From the NCBI GenBank assembly GCA_041600735.1, contig JBFIJN010000002.1, positions 1-64,000 on the forward strand: a stretch of 64,000 nt of DNA, written 5' to 3'. This DNA comes from Paraliomyxa sp041600735. GTDB taxonomy: Bacteria; Myxococcota_A; Polyangia; Nannocystales; Nannocystaceae. The notes beneath the pieces are model-generated. The model had not been told where the DNA came from. It saw nothing but the letters and a program-made list of their open reading frames with translations, and searched no databases. Below, piece by piece: positions 34,383 through 43,854 of the stretch. A program made the position numbers and the translations under genes. Each line of letters starts with the position of its first letter. Position 1 is the stretch's first letter.

Positions 34383-34417
34383 GCTGTCAAGGAGCCTCGA
34401 GCCCGCGCCTTGACAGC
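34383..34417. promoter_or_regulatory. Inverted repeat with two TTGACA elements in the divergent purL region
   Basis: GCTGTCAAGG (34383-34392) and CCTTGACAGC (34408-34417) are perfect inverted repeats 15 bases apart. Each arm contains a -35-like TTGACA on opposite strands, pointing to purL and to the winged-helix gene. It could be an operator or a leader hairpin 27 bases before the purL start. Confidence 0.45.
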
Positions 34418-34444
34418 GGCGGGGCGCTGGGGCCAAAGACGCGC

Positions 34445-37423
34445 GTGGCGATCCAGCGCTTGGAGATCGAGGTACGGCCTGGCTTGGTGGATGCGTTGGG
34501 CGAGCAGACGCGCAGGCGCCTGGAAGGCTGGCTGGGCCTGCGGCCCCGCGCGCTGCGGACCCGTCGCGTGCTCCATCTCGACCTCGGCCTCACGCACGCA
34601 GAGGCCGAGCGGGTGCTGGCCGCCCTCTCGGACCCCGTGGCCGAGGTCGGCGCGGTGGGGATGCTGCCGGATGCGCCGGGGGAGGGCGGGGAGCCGCCGC
34701 TGGCGCTGCAGGTGGGACTGCGACCCGGGGTCACCGACAGCGTGGGCGGCAGCGTGGTGAGGGCGGCCGAGGACTGCCTGGGGCGCGCGCTCGCGGGCCG
34801 GGCCCATGCGTCGACCCTCTATCTGTTCGAGGGGTGCACCGCGGCGCAGGTGCAGCAGGCGGCCGACGCCCTGCTGCACAACCCGCTGATCGAGCGCGCC
34901 CGCATCCTGTCGAGCCCGCGCACGCTGGATCTCGACGTTCCGCGGCCGGGCACCGAGCAGGCCCCCGCGGTCGCCATCGTGCCCCTGCGCGAGGCGAGCG
35001 ACGCCGAGCTCGAGGCGCGCTCGCGAGCCGGGATGCTCGCGCTCACGCTCGCCGAGATGCAGGCGGTGCAGCGCCACTTCATCGAGCGGGGTCGCGATCC
35101 CACCGACGCAGAGCTCGAGTGTCTGGCGCAGACGTGGAGCGAGCACTGCAAGCACAAGATCTTTGCCGCGCCCATCGAGCACACCGATGCGGGAGGGCAC
35201 ACCACGCGGATCGAGGAGGGGCTGTTCAAGCGCTTCATCCGCGGCGCGACCGAGGCGGTGGCCGAGCGCCGGCGAGCCGAAGGGCTCGACCCCGAGGCGG
35301 AGCCGTTCTTGGTCTCGGTGTTCCACGACAACGCGGGGGTGGTGCGCTGCACCGACCAGGATCACCTGGTCTACAAGGTCGAGACCCACAACTCGCCCTC
35401 GGCCCTCGACCCCTACGGCGGGGCGATGACCGGCATCGTGGGGGTCAACCGCGATTCCTTTGGCACCGGGCGCGGCGCCGATCTGCTGGCCAACGTGTGG
35501 GGCTACTGCCTGGGCGACCCGCGCTACGCAGGCCGCGTGCCCGCGGGGCTGATGCACCCGCGACGGATCCGCGACGGCGTGCACCACGGAGTGATCGACG
35601 GCGGCAACCAAAGCGGGATCCCCTATGCCCGCGGCTGGGAGCTGTTCGACGAGCGCTACCTCGGCAAGCCACTGGTGTTCTGCGGGACGGTGGCGGTGAT
35701 GCCCGTGGCGGCCGCGGGCCGACCCACCCACGAGAAGTATGCGCGCCCCGGCGATCACGTGGTGATGGTCGGCGGTCGCATCGGCAAGGACGGGATCCAC
35801 GGAGCCACGTTCTCGAGCGTGCGGCTCGACGAGACCTCGCCCTCCCAGGCGGTGCAGATCGGCGACCCCATCACGCAGAAGATGATGTTCGACATGCTCG
35901 CGCAGGCCCGCGACGAGGGGCTGATGAGCGCGATGACCGACAACGGAGCGGGCGGGCTCTCGAGCAGCGTGGGCGAGATGGCCGAGGCGACTGGCGGGGT
36001 GTGGATCGATCTCTCGCTCGCGCCGCTCAAGTACCCGGGGCTGGCCCCGTGGGAGATCCTGATCAGCGAGGCGCAGGAGCGCATGACCGTGGCCGTGCCG
36101 CCCGAGCGACTCGAGGCGTTCATGGCGCTGGCGCGGCGCCGCGAAGTGGAGGCGACCGTGCTGGGCGCGTTCACCGACGATGGTCGCCTGCACGTGCTGC
36201 ACGGCGAGACGACGGTGGTGGACCTGCCGCTGTCCTTCCTGCACGAGGGCTGGCCGCGCGCGCGACTGCAGGCGCGCTACGGCCCGCCGCCTCCGGCTCC
36301 GCTCGACGCGGGGGCCCTCGCCGCCGCGCGCAGTCCGGCCGCGCAATCCTCGGCCCTGCTGGCGCTCGTGGGAGCGCTCGATCTCGCCAGCGGTGAGGCG
36401 CGCGCGCGCGGCTACGACCACGAGGTGAAGGGGCTCTCGGTGGTGAAGCCCCACGTGGGGGTGCGGCTCGACGTCCCGGCCACTGCGACGGTGCTGCGGC
36501 TGCGCCACGGTCGCTCGGAGGGCGTGGTGCTGGGCGAGGGCGTGTGCCCGTTCTACGCCGACCTCGATGCGCACGCGATGGCCCAGGCCGCGGTCGACGA
36601 GGGCGTGCGCCGGGTGCTGGCCGGCGGGTCGCGCTGGGATCGAATGGCCGCGCTCGACAACTTCTGCTGGCCCGATCCGATCGAGAGCCGCGACACGCCC
36701 GACGGCGCGCACAAGCTGTGGCAGCTGGTCGAGTGCTGTCGAGGCCTGCGAGAGGCCTGCGAGGCCTACGGCTTGCCGCTCATCAGCGGCAAGGACTCGA
36801 TGAAGAACGACGCGCGGCTCGACGGCGTGAAGATCTCGATCCCGCCCACGCTGCTGGTGAGCGTGATGGGGCAGCTCCCCGATGTGAGTCGCGCGCTGAG
36901 CTTGGTGCCGCGCGCTCCGGGTGATGTGCTGCTGCTGCTCGGGGACACGCGCGAGGAGCTCGGCGGCAGCGAGGCCGCGCGTCAGCTCGGGCTGCCGCTC
37001 ACGCAGGTGCCGCGCACCGAGCCCGAGCGCTACGCGGCCCGCTACCGAGCCTTCGTTGCCGCTCGCGACGCGGGGCTGGTGCGCAGCGCCCACGTCGTGG
37101 CGCGCGGGGGGCTGGGGATCGCGCTCGCTCACACGCTGCTGGCGGCGGAGCTCGACGTCGACGTAGAGCTGCCCGCGGCCGCCCTCGATGCCTGGGCGGC
37201 GCTGTGGTCCGAGAGCACCGGCCGCTTGTTGCTCACCGCGCGGCCCGAGGACCTGCCCGCGCTGCGCGAGCACCTGCATGCGCACGAGCTCCAGCGGCTT
37301 GGTGAGGTGAAGGCGCCGAGCGGACCGGCTCGCCTGCGCGTCCGACATGGCGGCACCACGGTCGTCGATGTAGTCGTGAACGACGTGCGTGATCGCTTCG
37401 AGCGCGGGCTCGGCGACGCCTGA
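34445..37423 (+). CDS. purL: Phosphoribosylformylglycinamidine synthase, PurS-PurL fusion
   Basis: This 992-residue enzyme makes formylglycinamidine ribonucleotide from FGAR, ATP and ammonia (purine step four). The N-terminal 170 residues contain PurS-like ferredoxin folds (VHLDLGLTHAEAERVLAAL; YLFEGCTAAQVQQAADALLHNP). The synthetase core starts near 215 with LAQTWSEHCKHKIF and continues with YKVETHNSPSALDPYGGAMTG, DNGAGGLSSSVGEMAE and LISGKDSMKND. There is no glutaminase domain at the C-terminus, which ends VRDRFERGLGDA, so ammonia must come from separate PurQ, found about 5.4 kb downstream at 42802. The start is GTG 34445 and no ribosome site is obvious. An inverted repeat lies just upstream. 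Confidence 0.93.
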   Translation: MAIQRLEIEVRPGLVDALGEQTRRRLEGWLGLRPRALRTRRVLHLDLGLTHAEAERVLAALSDPVAEVGAVGMLPDAPGEGGEPPLALQVGLRPGVTDSVGGSVVRAAEDCLGRALAGRAHASTLYLFEGCTAAQVQQAADALLHNPLIERARILSSPRTLDLDVPRPGTEQAPAVAIVPLREASDAELEARSRAGMLALTLAEMQAVQRHFIERGRDPTDAELECLAQTWSEHCKHKIFAAPIEHTDAGGHTTRIEEGLFKRFIRGATEAVAERRRAEGLDPEAEPFLVSVFHDNAGVVRCTDQDHLVYKVETHNSPSALDPYGGAMTGIVGVNRDSFGTGRGADLLANVWGYCLGDPRYAGRVPAGLMHPRRIRDGVHHGVIDGGNQSGIPYARGWELFDERYLGKPLVFCGTVAVMPVAAAGRPTHEKYARPGDHVVMVGGRIGKDGIHGATFSSVRLDETSPSQAVQIGDPITQKMMFDMLAQARDEGLMSAMTDNGAGGLSSSVGEMAEATGGVWIDLSLAPLKYPGLAPWEILISEAQERMTVAVPPERLEAFMALARRREVEATVLGAFTDDGRLHVLHGETTVVDLPLSFLHEGWPRARLQARYGPPPPAPLDAGALAAARSPAAQSSALLALVGALDLASGEARARGYDHEVKGLSVVKPHVGVRLDVPATATVLRLRHGRSEGVVLGEGVCPFYADLDAHAMAQAAVDEGVRRVLAGGSRWDRMAALDNFCWPDPIESRDTPDGAHKLWQLVECCRGLREACEAYGLPLISGKDSMKNDARLDGVKISIPPTLLVSVMGQLPDVSRALSLVPRAPGDVLLLLGDTREELGGSEAARQLGLPLTQVPRTEPERYAARYRAFVAARDAGLVRSAHVVARGGLGIALAHTLLAAELDVDVELPAAALDAWAALWSESTGRLLLTARPEDLPALREHLHAHELQRLGEVKAPSGPARLRVRHGGTTVVDVVVNDVRDRFERGLGDA

Positions 37424-37437
37424 GCCAGTGCGTCTGA

Positions 37438-37443
37438 TAGACT
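37438..37443 (+). promoter_or_regulatory. Extended -10 element, short-leader type
   Basis: TG-A-TAGACT (hexamer 37438-37443) ends 9 bases before the TTG at 37453. The spacing is the main support for that rare start codon. Confidence 0.45.
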
Positions 37444-37452
37444 CTGCCGACC

Positions 37453-40302
37453 TTGTCGGGGATCACTACTCGCCACGGTCGTGGCCGCGTGGGGCTCGTC
37501 GCCCTGAGCTCGTTGGTGCTGGCGTGCAGCTCGGCGCCACCCTCCGAGCCGAGCGCAGCAACGCCCACCACGCCCGCCACGACGGCGCAGCCCACCCACG
37601 ATCGCGGGGCCAGCGGAGGGCGGGCCGACGACGGCTCGAGCTCGACCTATCGCCTGCCGCCGAACGACGTGGTCGCGATCGTCGATGCTCCGCCCACGCC
37701 GGTCGTGGTCATCGCCCCCGGCGGCGAGCAGCTCGGTCGCTTCACCTACGCCGCGCTGCCCGGGATCGACGAGGTCACGCGCCCGTTCGAGCGGCTGGCC
37801 GGGATCCGCATCGATGCGCAGCGCCACGCGCGTAGGCGAGCGCGCTGGTACACCGCGATCGAGATCCAGACGGTCGCCGACGGAGCGGTCCATGCGGTCA
37901 CGCTGCCCTCGGGGGCGCACATCACCCAGCCCGTGTGGTCGCCCGATGGCAAGCACCTGGCGTTCACGCTCGACGGGGAGCGAGGCCTGCAGCTGTGGAT
38001 CGCCGACGCGGCGGGCGGCTCGGCGCGCCGGCTGGGCGCGCTCGAGGTCGACGATGTGCTGGGGTCGGCGTTCACCTGGATGCCGGGCGGGCAGGCGCTG
38101 CTCGTGCGGCAGGTACCCCCCGAGCTGGGCGCCCCGCCGGCCCGCGCCCTCGTGCCGCGCGGCCCAGTGGTCGAAGACACCGCGGGCAAGGTCGCGCAGA
38201 ACCGGACCTACCAAGACTTGCTGCGCAACGCCGACGACGAGGCGCTGTTCGAGCACTTCGCGCAGGCGCGCCTGGCCCTGGTGGATCTCGAGGGGCAGGC
38301 CCAGCCGCTGGGCGACCCGGGGCTCTACGCCGCCGCCACCCCCTCCCCCGATGGCAAGTACGTGCTGGTGGAGCGGCTGCGGCGGCCGTTCTCGTACATG
38401 GTGCCGCACTATCGCTTCGCGCGGGTGATCGAGGTGCTCGATGCCAAGGCGAAGGTCGTGCGGCGCGTCGCCGATCAAGACGTGGCCGACGAGATTCCGA
38501 TCGAGGGGGTGCGGACCGGTCCCCGCGAGGTGCACTGGCAGCCTGGGCGCCCGGCCACGCTGGTGTGGACCGAGGCCCTCGACGGGGGTGATCCGCGCAA
38601 GGCGGCCGAGCACCGCGATCGCGTGATGACCCACGCCGCGCCGTTTGCCGACACCCCCGAGGAGCGACTGCGCGTGCAGCATCGCCTGAGCGAGCTGCTG
38701 TGGACCAGCAAGCCCGGCGAGGTCTTGGTCGAGGAGTACGATCGCGATCGTCGCTGGCTGACCACGCGGCTGCACGAGCTCGACGCGCCGGGCGCGGGCG
38801 CGGCCCCGCGCGTGTTGTTCGATCGCAGCAGCCGCGACGCCTATGCCGATCCTGGAGCCCCCGTCACCGAGGTGCAGCCCGACGGTACCGAGGTGGTCGT
38901 GGTGGACGACGGCGACATCTATCTCGCGGGCGACGGGGCCAGCCCCGAGGGCGATCGGCCGTTCCTCGACCGCTACGAGCTGGCCACCGGCACCAAGGCG
39001 CGGCTCATGCAATCCGAGGGCGACGAGCACAGCCAGTTCGAGGGCTTCGTGGGCTCGGGGTACCAGCAGTGGCTCGTGCGGCGCGAGTCGACCACCGATC
39101 CGCCCAACTACTACGTGCAAGAAGGGCAAGAAGGTGGTGGGACCAGTGCCGAGGCCCGTCGCGAGCGGCGGCTCACCGAGTTTGCCGACCCCCACCCGCA
39201 GCTGACCGGAATCCGCAAGCAGATCCTCAGCTACAGCCGTCGCGACGGGGTGCCGCTGTCGGGCACGCTCTATCTGCCGCCCTCGTACGAAGAGGGGCAG
39301 CACCTGCCGCTGGTGATCTGGGCCTATCCGCTGGAGTTCAACGACGGCGACACGGCGGGCCAGGTTCGCGCCGCGCCGCGCACGTTCACGCGGCTCTCGG
39401 GGACCTCGCCGCTCATGTTCCTCACCCAGGGGTACGCCGTGCTCGACGACGCGGCGATGCCGGTGGTGGGCGATCCCGAGACGATGAATGACACGTTCCT
39501 CGATCAGATCGCCTGGTCGGCCCAAGCGGCGATCGACGCCGCGGTGGCGGCCGGGGTCGCCGACCGCGATCGCGTGGGCGTGATGGGGCACTCCTACGGC
39601 GCGTTCATGGCCGCCAACCTGCTGGCCCACACCGATCTGTTCCGCGCCGCCATCGCGCGCTCGGGCGCCTACAACCGCACGCTCACCCCGTTCGGATTCC
39701 AGAGCGAGCGACGCACCATGTGGGAAGCGCCGCAGGTCTATGTGAACGTCTCGCCGCTGTTCGCCGCCGATCGCATCGACGAGCCGCTGCTCATGATCCA
39801 CGGCGAGGTCGACGACAACCCGGGCACGTTCCCGCTGCAATCCGAGCGCCTGTTCCACGCGATGCAGGGCACCGGCGGCACGGCGCGGCTCGTGCTGCTC
39901 CCCGGCGAGTCCCACGGCTACGTCTCTCGCGAGTCGGTGCTCCACGTGCTGGCCGAGTCGTTCGAGTGGCTCGACCGCTACGTGAAGAATGCCGAGCCCG
40001 CTCGGTCCGCGCCGACCGCCACGGTCACCAACACCGTCGACCGAGCCAGCTCCGAGTCCGGCAAGGCGCCCAAGCCCAAGCCCGACGACGCGACCAAGCC
40101 CAACGGTGCGGCCAAGCCCGACGACGGGGCCAAGCCCGACGACGGGGCCAAGCCCGACGACGCCCCCAAGCCCGGGGGAGCCGCCAAGCCCGGCAAGCCC
40201 GCGGAAGGCGAGGGGAGCCAGGCCGTCGCGCCCGAGCCGAGCCCCGCCAAGCCGGCCCCGGTCGAGCCCGCGCCGAGCCCGGCCCCGCCCTCGCTGGGCT
40301 GA
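37453..40302 (+). CDS. S9-family prolyl oligopeptidase-like lipoprotein
   Basis: This 949-residue exported serine peptidase has a signal ending LVLAC (Cys about 25) and a Pro/Thr-rich linker. The middle (about 100-580) is a beta-propeller with TLPSGAHITQPVWSPDGKHL and ATPSPDGKYVLVERL blades. The alpha/beta-hydrolase domain holds the triad Ser714 (GHSYG), Asp787 (GEVDDN) and His821 (GESHGY). It resembles glutamyl endopeptidases of the S9D type. A tail of about 100 residues after the enzyme repeats KPDDGA and KPGGA units, possibly wall- or surface-spanning. Start TTG 37453 follows a -10 element; a GTG inside the signal (VGLVAL) is the alternative. It lies between purL and purQ, 29 bases after purL. 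Confidence 0.85.
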   Translation: MSGITTRHGRGRVGLVALSSLVLACSSAPPSEPSAATPTTPATTAQPTHDRGASGGRADDGSSSTYRLPPNDVVAIVDAPPTPVVVIAPGGEQLGRFTYAALPGIDEVTRPFERLAGIRIDAQRHARRRARWYTAIEIQTVADGAVHAVTLPSGAHITQPVWSPDGKHLAFTLDGERGLQLWIADAAGGSARRLGALEVDDVLGSAFTWMPGGQALLVRQVPPELGAPPARALVPRGPVVEDTAGKVAQNRTYQDLLRNADDEALFEHFAQARLALVDLEGQAQPLGDPGLYAAATPSPDGKYVLVERLRRPFSYMVPHYRFARVIEVLDAKAKVVRRVADQDVADEIPIEGVRTGPREVHWQPGRPATLVWTEALDGGDPRKAAEHRDRVMTHAAPFADTPEERLRVQHRLSELLWTSKPGEVLVEEYDRDRRWLTTRLHELDAPGAGAAPRVLFDRSSRDAYADPGAPVTEVQPDGTEVVVVDDGDIYLAGDGASPEGDRPFLDRYELATGTKARLMQSEGDEHSQFEGFVGSGYQQWLVRRESTTDPPNYYVQEGQEGGGTSAEARRERRLTEFADPHPQLTGIRKQILSYSRRDGVPLSGTLYLPPSYEEGQHLPLVIWAYPLEFNDGDTAGQVRAAPRTFTRLSGTSPLMFLTQGYAVLDDAAMPVVGDPETMNDTFLDQIAWSAQAAIDAAVAAGVADRDRVGVMGHSYGAFMAANLLAHTDLFRAAIARSGAYNRTLTPFGFQSERRTMWEAPQVYVNVSPLFAADRIDEPLLMIHGEVDDNPGTFPLQSERLFHAMQGTGGTARLVLLPGESHGYVSRESVLHVLAESFEWLDRYVKNAEPARSAPTATVTNTVDRASSESGKAPKPKPDDATKPNGAAKPDDGAKPDDGAKPDDAPKPGGAAKPGKPAEGEGSQAVAPEPSPAKPAPVEPAPSPAPPSLG
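40078..40200 (+). repeat. Short repeats encoding the Lys-Pro-Asp-rich peptidase tail
   Basis: An 18-base unit GCCAAGCCCGACGACGGG is repeated with variation and encodes A-K-P-D-D-G steps. Two copies at about 40111-40146 are nearly identical, suggesting recent slippage. Confidence 0.6.
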
Positions 40303-40360
40303 GGCCTCGGTCTCGATTGCCTCAACGAGTCAGCGGACCACCGGGCAACGCCGCCGCGCG

Positions 40361-41836
40361 CTAGAAGCTCACGTCGACGTAGAGGTTGAACAGCTGGAGG
40401 AACTGCTTGTACTCGCCGTTGGCGTCGGGCTGGCGCGTGGGCGACTGGAACTTGTTGAGGGCGTTCCGCCCCTTGGTATCGATCGTGAAGTAGAAGACCT
40501 CGGTCGAGGTGAGCGAGAGCGCGAGGTGCTTGATCACCTGCCAGCGCGCACCGACCGACGCGGTCATCTTGTTCATGTCCATCAGCGCGGGATCGAGGGT
40601 CTCGACCGGCACCGCGTTGGAGTCGAAGCCGCCGCCGATGTAGGCCTCGAGCTGGGGAAGGAACCAGTAGCTCACGCCGGCTCGCACGCCGCCCGCGTTC
40701 TTCCAGTAGCGGGGCAGGTGCTGGGTCACGCCCACCACGCCGTCATCGGGTCGATCGGCCCCGAAGTTCTCCGGGTCGGTGAGCGCGGTGTCGACCCCGT
40801 CGAACTTGCAGCTGCGCCCCTCGATGCTCGAGTCGAGCACGCACTGGTTCTCGAACACGGACCAGCGCGTGAAGTCGGCGAACAGGCGCAGCTCCACCTT
40901 CTCGGTGGGGCGATAGCGGCCGCCAAAGCGGATGATCTCGGGCAGGGTCTGCGTGACCTCGACCGGGGTGGTGGAGGGCTCGGCCAGCGCCAGCGTGTTG
41001 TGGAGCGTGCCCTCGAGGGTCATGCCGCCCGTGATGTTGGGCTGGCTCGTATACGAGGCTCCGAGGAACAGCTTGTCCTTCTTGAGCAGGTTGTACGTGG
41101 CTCCGATTGCGAACCCGCCCTGCCAGCCGTTGACGTCGATGTAGCTGCGGCCCTCCTTGAGGTTGCCGTTGGCGTCGAGCACGTCGTCGGTGCCGTCGGT
41201 GTTGCGGGCGCGGATCGTCACGACCTCGCTGCGGATCGCGCTGCCGCTCACGCCGAGGGTGAGGCCGATCTTGCGCAGGTTGAACGCGACCGCGGTGGTC
41301 ACGTACATCGAGCGGATCGTGCCGTCGATGCTGTACCAGCGCTGCGTGCCGTCGACCGCTCCGGGGAAGCGGTCGTTGCCGGTGTACGCCGGGGTCTTGT
41401 CCCACACCGCCGACCCACCGAAGGGGAAGTAGAGCGCGACACCGGCGTTCATGAACTTGGTGCCGAAGTCCGAGTTCACGCCGAGGAACGGCGCCATGAT
41501 CCCGTTGAAGAGGGTGGCCTTGCCGTTGTTGGCCCCGGGCGCGGCATCCAGCGTGGCCTGGCTGTTCACCGCCTCGGGCGGGCGGTCGTAGCTGGCCCAG
41601 CGCAGCGCCAGCGTGGCATCCACGAACACGTGGGTACCCTTCGACAGCGCCAAGCCCGCGGGGTTGTAATAGATGGCGGTCGTGTTGTCGGTGGTGGGAT
41701 GGCCATGCTCACCGCCGAAGCGGGCCGCGCCAAATCCCGACGCTTCGGCCTGGCTCGACCAGGATCCGATCAGCAGCGCCGCCCCCAGGCCAAGGCCGGT
41801 GCTCCACTTGTTCCCCTTGCTCGTCTTGCGACCCAT
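40361..41836 (-). CDS. OmpP1/FadL/TodX-family outer-membrane transport protein
   Basis: This 491-residue beta-barrel should move hydrophobic molecules across the outer membrane. A signal peptide ends near residue 33 (SQAEASG), followed by the N-terminal hatch with TTAIYYNPAGLALSKG, in which NPAG is the family's hallmark. Alternating strands follow, for instance NAGVALYFPFG, GLTLGVSGSAI and NLYVDVSF at the end with its C-terminal Phe. ATG 41836 was chosen; the frame to 42025 adds only a Pro/Arg-rich stretch. The gene faces the peptidase convergently (58 bases) and is not in an operon. Substrate is not deducible. Confidence 0.88.
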   Translation of the reverse strand: MGRKTSKGNKWSTGLGLGAALLIGSWSSQAEASGFGAARFGGEHGHPTTDNTTAIYYNPAGLALSKGTHVFVDATLALRWASYDRPPEAVNSQATLDAAPGANNGKATLFNGIMAPFLGVNSDFGTKFMNAGVALYFPFGGSAVWDKTPAYTGNDRFPGAVDGTQRWYSIDGTIRSMYVTTAVAFNLRKIGLTLGVSGSAIRSEVVTIRARNTDGTDDVLDANGNLKEGRSYIDVNGWQGGFAIGATYNLLKKDKLFLGASYTSQPNITGGMTLEGTLHNTLALAEPSTTPVEVTQTLPEIIRFGGRYRPTEKVELRLFADFTRWSVFENQCVLDSSIEGRSCKFDGVDTALTDPENFGADRPDDGVVGVTQHLPRYWKNAGGVRAGVSYWFLPQLEAYIGGGFDSNAVPVETLDPALMDMNKMTASVGARWQVIKHLALSLTSTEVFYFTIDTKGRNALNKFQSPTRQPDANGEYKQFLQLFNLYVDVSF

Positions 41837-42056
41837 CGGCAACGTTCCCACTCTCGGCGTTCGGCTCGGGTGTCTCGGGCCTCGGCGTCGGGGGTGAGCC
41901 CGACGACGAGGTGCTTGTCGACGACCGGTGGGCGGCTCTATGCTTGCCCCGCCGGTCGACGGGTCGCCAGCTTCGCAGAAAATGAACGGCCCGCCAACTG
42001 CACGCCCGTCGGGTGACGACCCCACGGACCTCAGGCCTCATCCTGACCAGGCTCGC

Positions 42057-42788
42057 ATGACCTACCAGACCCAGAACCAGTCTTGGCCCCTCGCCGTCCT
42101 CCCCCCGCGGGCTGCCGCGCTGGGAGGTCTCGCGCTCCTGGTCGTTGCCGCGGGCTGCCCCAGCCCGGACGCAGAAGGCAAGTACGACCGGTTCAACGAT
42201 CAGACCCAGGACCAGCGCGATCTGCCCATGGCGGTCGATCTGCCGCCGTTCGATCCCACCGATACCGACGGCGAGGCCATCGACGTCGACGGCGTCTATC
42301 TGCTGGCGATCGACACCATCATCGCGCCCGGCCTGCCGCTCCAATTCCTGGCCGACGTGGACGGCGAGCTGGATGCCGAGCTCAACGGCACGGTGATGCT
42401 CACGATCCAGCCGCTCTCGCTGGACCCGCAGAGCACCACCGATCCCCGCGAAGAGGTGGGCGACTCGATCGTCGTCGATGCCGACGTGGTCGCGGGTGCC
42501 TTCACGGTGGTGTTCGGCGAGACCATGGTCACCGGGGCGGCCAACCCCATCACCGGCTCCGACATCGTGGCCGATCTCTCGCTCGAGAGCTCGATCCGCT
42601 CGGCCGATGCCTGGTGCGGCGACGCGGTGGGCGAGGTGCTCTCGCCGATCATGGCCCCGATCGATGGCTCCACCTTCGCGGCCATCCGCCTGGCGGATCG
42701 CAGCGAGCGGCCGCTGATGTTCCCGTGCTCGTGCTCGACCGTGGGCACCGACGGCAGCGCCAATGGCTGCTTCCCGAACCCGATGTGA
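42057..42788 (+). CDS. Lipoprotein of unknown function
   Basis: This 243-residue lipoprotein has a long Trp/Pro-containing N-terminus, a hydrophobic core and the lipobox VAAGC (Cys about 34). The mature part has an Asp/Pro-rich stretch, then beta-strand-like sequence (VDGVYLLAIDTIIAPGLPLQFL, ELNGTVMLTIQPLSL in parts) and a C-terminus with paired cysteines (MFPCSCSTVGTDGSANGCF). The beginning of the mature domain resembles a small beta-barrel or lipocalin-like pattern, but I would not assign one. The last 150 residues could be a ligand-binding fold. It ends 13 bases before purQ, so the two may be co-transcribed. Confidence 0.65.
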   Translation: MTYQTQNQSWPLAVLPPRAAALGGLALLVVAAGCPSPDAEGKYDRFNDQTQDQRDLPMAVDLPPFDPTDTDGEAIDVDGVYLLAIDTIIAPGLPLQFLADVDGELDAELNGTVMLTIQPLSLDPQSTTDPREEVGDSIVVDADVVAGAFTVVFGETMVTGAANPITGSDIVADLSLESSIRSADAWCGDAVGEVLSPIMAPIDGSTFAAIRLADRSERPLMFPCSCSTVGTDGSANGCFPNPM

Positions 42789-42801
42789 GCGTGCGCCCGC
42801 G

Positions 42802-43737
42802 ATGACCGAGCATGCGCTCTCGCGCGAGGCCGAGGCGTGGCAGCGCAGCCCGTGGACCGACCCCCTGGGTCCGGTGGAGGGCGGGCAGGACGTGCGTGGG
42901 CTCGTGCTCGCGGGCTACGGGCTCAACTGCGAGGCCGAGACGGCGGCGGGCCTGCGCATGGCCGGCGCGCGCGCCGACATCGTGCACGTGGGCGATCTCC
43001 TCGACGACGGCGGCCGAGCCCTCGACGACGCCAAGCTGCTGGTGTTCGTGGGCGGGTTCTCGTTCGGTGATCACATCGCCTCGGGGCGCGTGTTCGCCAA
43101 TCGCATGCGCTTTCGCCTCGGCGATCGTCTCGCGCGCTTCGTCGACGACGGGGGCCTCGTGCTCGGGATCTGCAACGGCTTCCAGACGATCGTGAAGCTG
43201 GGCCTGCTGCCCGCGCTCGACCGCCGGCCGGGCGAGGGCCTCGCCGCCCAGCAAGCCTCGCTCGTGCACAACGATCGCCTCGGCTACCGCGACGCTTGGG
43301 TCCGCTTGGCCATCGATCCGAGCAGCCCGTGCGTGTTCACCCGCGGCAGCACCGGCGTGCCGCTGCAGGTGCCCAGCCGCCACGGCGAGGGCAAGCTCGT
43401 GTTCGCCGATGCGGCCATGCGGGCCCGCGTGGAGGCCGAGCACCTCGCACCGGTGCGCTATGTCGACGCCGAGGGGCGCGTGACCGAGGCCTGGCCCGAC
43501 AACCCCAACGGCTCGGCCGGCGGGATCGCGGGCCTGTGCGACGCGAGCGGCCGCGTGTTCGGGTTGATGCCGCACCCCGAGGCATACCTCTATCCCGAGT
43601 GTCACCCGCGGTGGATCGCGCAAGCCGAGCGGGGCTTGCTGCCGGCGGTGGGCTACGGGCTCGGGATTCTCGTCAACGGCGTGCGGGCCGCCCTCGAGTC
43701 TCGAGCCGCACGGGCGGCCGCGGCCCCGCAGCCGTAA
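42802..43737 (+). CDS. purQ: Phosphoribosylformylglycinamidine synthase glutaminase subunit PurQ
   Basis: This 311-residue class I glutamine amidotransferase supplies ammonia to PurL. The catalytic triad is Cys124 (GICNGFQ), His258 and Glu260 (MPHPEAY). The N-terminal GYGLNCEAETAAGLRMAGA and GFSFGDHIASGRVFANRM are typical PurQ loops. It is longer than Bacillus PurQ (about 227 residues), having an N-terminal extension and a large middle part, closer to the glutaminase end of long FGAM synthases. ATG 42802 lies 13 bases after the lipoprotein gene. It is separated from purL by three genes, so assembly depends on two transcription units. Confidence 0.92.
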   Translation: MTEHALSREAEAWQRSPWTDPLGPVEGGQDVRGLVLAGYGLNCEAETAAGLRMAGARADIVHVGDLLDDGGRALDDAKLLVFVGGFSFGDHIASGRVFANRMRFRLGDRLARFVDDGGLVLGICNGFQTIVKLGLLPALDRRPGEGLAAQQASLVHNDRLGYRDAWVRLAIDPSSPCVFTRGSTGVPLQVPSRHGEGKLVFADAAMRARVEAEHLAPVRYVDAEGRVTEAWPDNPNGSAGGIAGLCDASGRVFGLMPHPEAYLYPECHPRWIAQAERGLLPAVGYGLGILVNGVRAALESRAARAAAAPQP

Positions 43738-43854
43738 GGCCTCGGATCGCCCGCAAACACGGCTCTGCGCGAGAATCGGCCCGCGCTCGCCGGGCCTGCC
43801 ATGCAACCGCCTCCGGGTGCTGGCGCCGATGGCGATCTATGCGATCGTGGGGCC

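Noticed and set aside
37129..39945. 938-codon minus-strand open frame opposite the peptidase
   Set aside because: It crosses two real genes (purL and peptidase) and shows no conserved motif.
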